From: Motacilla alba alba
Lineage: Eukaryota > Chordata > Aves > Passeriformes > Motacillidae
Assembly (NCBI RefSeq): GCF_015832195.1
Contig: NC_052027.1
Span: forward strand, 5,596,649-5,660,648
Direction: 5' to 3'
DNA: 64,000 nucleotides
Part shown: positions 61,371-64,000 of the stretch, piece by piece
Position numbering within the stretch: position 1 is the first letter of the stretch
Layout: each line of letters begins with the position of its first letter
Notes under the pieces: model-generated
Seen by the model: the letters and a program-made list of their open reading frames with translations, nothing else
Database searches by the model: none
What the model was told of the DNA's origin: nothing
Position numbers and translations under genes: made by a program

Positions 61371-64000
61371 CTGACATTAGAACAGAAAATACACAAATAT
61401 CCTGGTCATGCCACTGATCAAAACAAGAGACATGTCCTCTTCTGAGGCACATTAACACAGTTCCCCTGGTATTAACAGAGTGGAGTTGAATTTCTAAACA
61501 GACACCAAGGCAAAATGATGCTTCAAATTTGGATGCAGTATGTAAAAGATTTTATAGATTCTTTAAAAAGCTTTGATTCCTTCTCTGCTGTCATTCTGGC
61601 ACTGCAGCATCAAAACTTGTGCTCAGTGGGTTTGGGATAGACTCAAAGGTCCAGATGGACGAGCACCAGAGCTGGGGGAAGCTGAGCCACTGCAGACCAC
61701 CAGGCTGTGAGGAGATAATCAAGGGTATTACAGGGTGGTGAACCAGAGTTTCATGTCCCCATGATTTACAGAGCCATTTATCACAGCTGCCTTTGTGGCA
61801 AAGTTCAGCAGGTCTGGGGAGGTGTGAGACAGAGAACCAAAAGTTGGGGTATCCCTGCACCACTTGGAGCACCTTACAGAGGCAGGAAATGTGCTCCTTG
61901 CTGGAATATGCTGCCATCAGCTCACAAGTGCCAGCATCAGTAACACCACAGGGAATTACACCAACTGCTCATTATCTGCTCCTGCATCTGAGCTAGCTCC
62001 CACCCTGCAGTATCTCTGCTGGCTTCACTGGGAACAAGGCAGTGTCCAGCACAAAGCACTGGTACTCTGCACAGTTAGCATAACTTCAGCCATGCCTGGC
62101 ATGTGAAATATTCATTTCATTGAGGGTTTTGTTTATTTTTTCTTCCATTAAACCAATTACTAGCTAATCATTTTGTATAAAATAACACAATATGACACTA
62201 AAAGATCTGATCCATGCAAGCCCTTCATGTATAACATCTTTGGTTTAATTTCATTTGTAGGATTAACAAACAAACAAACCAACCTAACAGCAAAACTGGG
62301 ATTAATGAAAACAAAAATGAAGGCAAATCATTATCACCCGTGTTCAAGCAGTGTTGAATTATGTAAGTTTTGTTTAAATTTTCAGCTCTGGTGGCATGAA
62401 CCTAAGAGGAATCTTCATACCAGATAGACAGCAAAAAGAGCTAAAATGATACAATCATATTATTGGCTGTTTCTGTCAAGCTAACACTCCATGGTCCCTG
62501 TCAAACTCCTTTCCCTTTTCTTTTTGTGGTAATAATGCATTTGTTGTGGTACCAGCCCTCTGTGTGTGCACCCATCCCCCTGAAATTCTCCAGCATGAAG
62601 CATTTCCTGGCTGGGCAGAGAGGCGAGACCTGGGTGAACAGTAAAAATCAGTGACAGCAGAACAAAGTGGATGTGACTCTAGAGGTACAGGGATGTGACA
62701 GCATTCCCACTGCCTTATAATTTGTGGACCCTAAAGATTGCTACCAAGGAGCTTGTAAACCTCATTTCATGCTTGGAAATTAGTGCCAGCCACTGATAGC
62801 AGCATGAGGGAGGAGGAGGAGGAGAAGAGTCAATGTGCTGAGGTTGCTCAGCATCTGCAGACCGAGCCCTTCCTTGGGATGCCTTGTGCACCAAAGGACT
62901 GCTCTGTCCTGCTGCAGAGAGGGGGCAAGAGGTGCCAAACAAAGCCAACCAGGTGGTGATGGAAAGGACCAGTTTTCAAATCACTTGACCGCTTCCAGAT
63001 GTATTAATCAGGGCAAGAGGCACTTTTCCTGATTTAGGAAATGAAGGACATACTTGCTCAGAGTTCTGTCCTGAGTGGCTCCTTACAGGCTGTAAGATGG
63101 CAAAGAAGTGCTGCAGGAGAACCAGATGTTTTGAAGGAAGGTTTGAAAGAACTTTTTTAGGGTAAACATTTCTTATTGCCCTTGTTCAGAGCACTCTGGC
63201 TCTGTAAGGATGTACAGCAACTATTGCTCCTGAGCTGCCAAGTCCTTCACAACCTGCTGTGGTCTGGTGCTTTGCAAATCCCAGTGCAGAACTCCCTAAA
63301 GAAGCAAATCCCAGCCTAAGTAAATCAAAGATGTAAATTAAAAGGTGCCTGTAAATCACAGCACACTTTCATAACTCCATTCATATGTGAACAATATCTG
63401 AGGGTCTCTGTATTAACAAGCTGAGGTGAGCAGCTCTGTGGACAAATCTGTATTAGCTGCCAAGAAAATGTGATTTATCCAAAAATTCTGCTACGCAGAA
63501 AACTGATGCTCTCTCCCAGGTGGCTTTTTTTCCCCATCCTTATGGCAGAAAGGAATATTTGGAACTGTCTGACAAGCCAATTAACTGTCAGTTGGTGTGC
63601 CCAGCACTGGTCACTGTGCAGCTGGACAGACTGTCACAGGCCTGGAACCAGGAGCTCACTTTCAGCATGTTCCTTCTTGCCCTGCTTCCTTCCAAGTGGG
63701 TGTCAGGATTCATCCAGGAGTAAAAACAAATTTTGGTGAAAAAAGCCCCCTGGGTTTTGCACTTGCAGTGCCCCCACAGCCTTGTGTTTGAGTGGATTTA
63801 GAAGGATTTTTGCTTCTCTAAGTTTTACTTTGCCCAACTTCAGAACTCGTGGTAGCAAGAGTGAGGAGGATTTCAGCATGAACCCATCACTGCTTACTGG
63901 GTTGGGGGGTTTTGTTCTATTACCTCTAGTAGTGCTTAGTTACAGTTACATTTATTCCCAACAATGCTGAGGCAAAACAACACAGTTTGCTGTAAAAAAA
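61371..64000. other. Gene-free unique sequence to the right edge
   Basis: No gene or transposon was recognised. A short (AAAC)n repeat lies at 62265-62284. A purine-rich GGAGGAGGAGGAG patch lies near 62.81 kb. Open frames do not exceed 108 codons. The window ends in a short A run that may continue beyond it. Confidence 0.5.

Overview
The window looks like a piece of a bird genome, most likely a songbird (passerine). The evidence is the repeat content. There are two truncated 3' ends of CR1 (chicken repeat 1) LINEs. There is one complete solo LTR of a type I recall from passerine genomes, flanked by a 6-7 bp target-site duplication. There is also one old, decayed amniote-wide retroposon. Interspersed repeats are sparse and DNA transposons were not seen, which fits birds. 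The assignment rests on recall of these families, not on a search.

I could not support any protein-coding gene, exon, tRNA, rRNA, snRNA or microRNA. The longest open frames (168, 158, 156, 150 and 149 codons) have no recognisable domain, no homology I can name and no convincing splice context. They are about what chance gives in 64 kb read in six frames. The window is therefore best read as intergenic sequence (gene desert) or the inside of a very large intron. I cannot tell which, and I cannot name the locus.

Layout: 0-7 kb is mostly unique sequence with two AT-rich blocks that resemble conserved noncoding elements. A solo LTR lies at 7.06-7.50 kb. A CR1 fragment on the minus strand lies at 11.2-11.4 kb. 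From 11.4 to 30.9 kb the sequence is unique, with a TA-rich microsatellite at 22.2 kb. A nearly perfect 100-bp tandem duplication lies at 30.96-31.16 kb. An A-rich satellite-like tract lies at 34.3 kb. The ancient amniote repeat spans 37.28-37.56 kb, followed at once by an 18-bp tandem repeat. A plus-strand CR1 tail at 42.5-42.9 kb is joined to a promoter-like segment with CCAAT and TATA motifs, and a cluster of short 9-bp tandem repeats follows at 43.6-43.8 kb. From 45 to 61 kb several AT-rich, homeodomain-motif-rich blocks alternate with GC-richer unique DNA. The clearest of these is at 55.5-55.9 kb.

No genes act together here. If the window has a function it is most likely cis-regulatory, and this can only be decided by cross-species alignment and chromatin data. 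I found no novel gene system and do not claim one.
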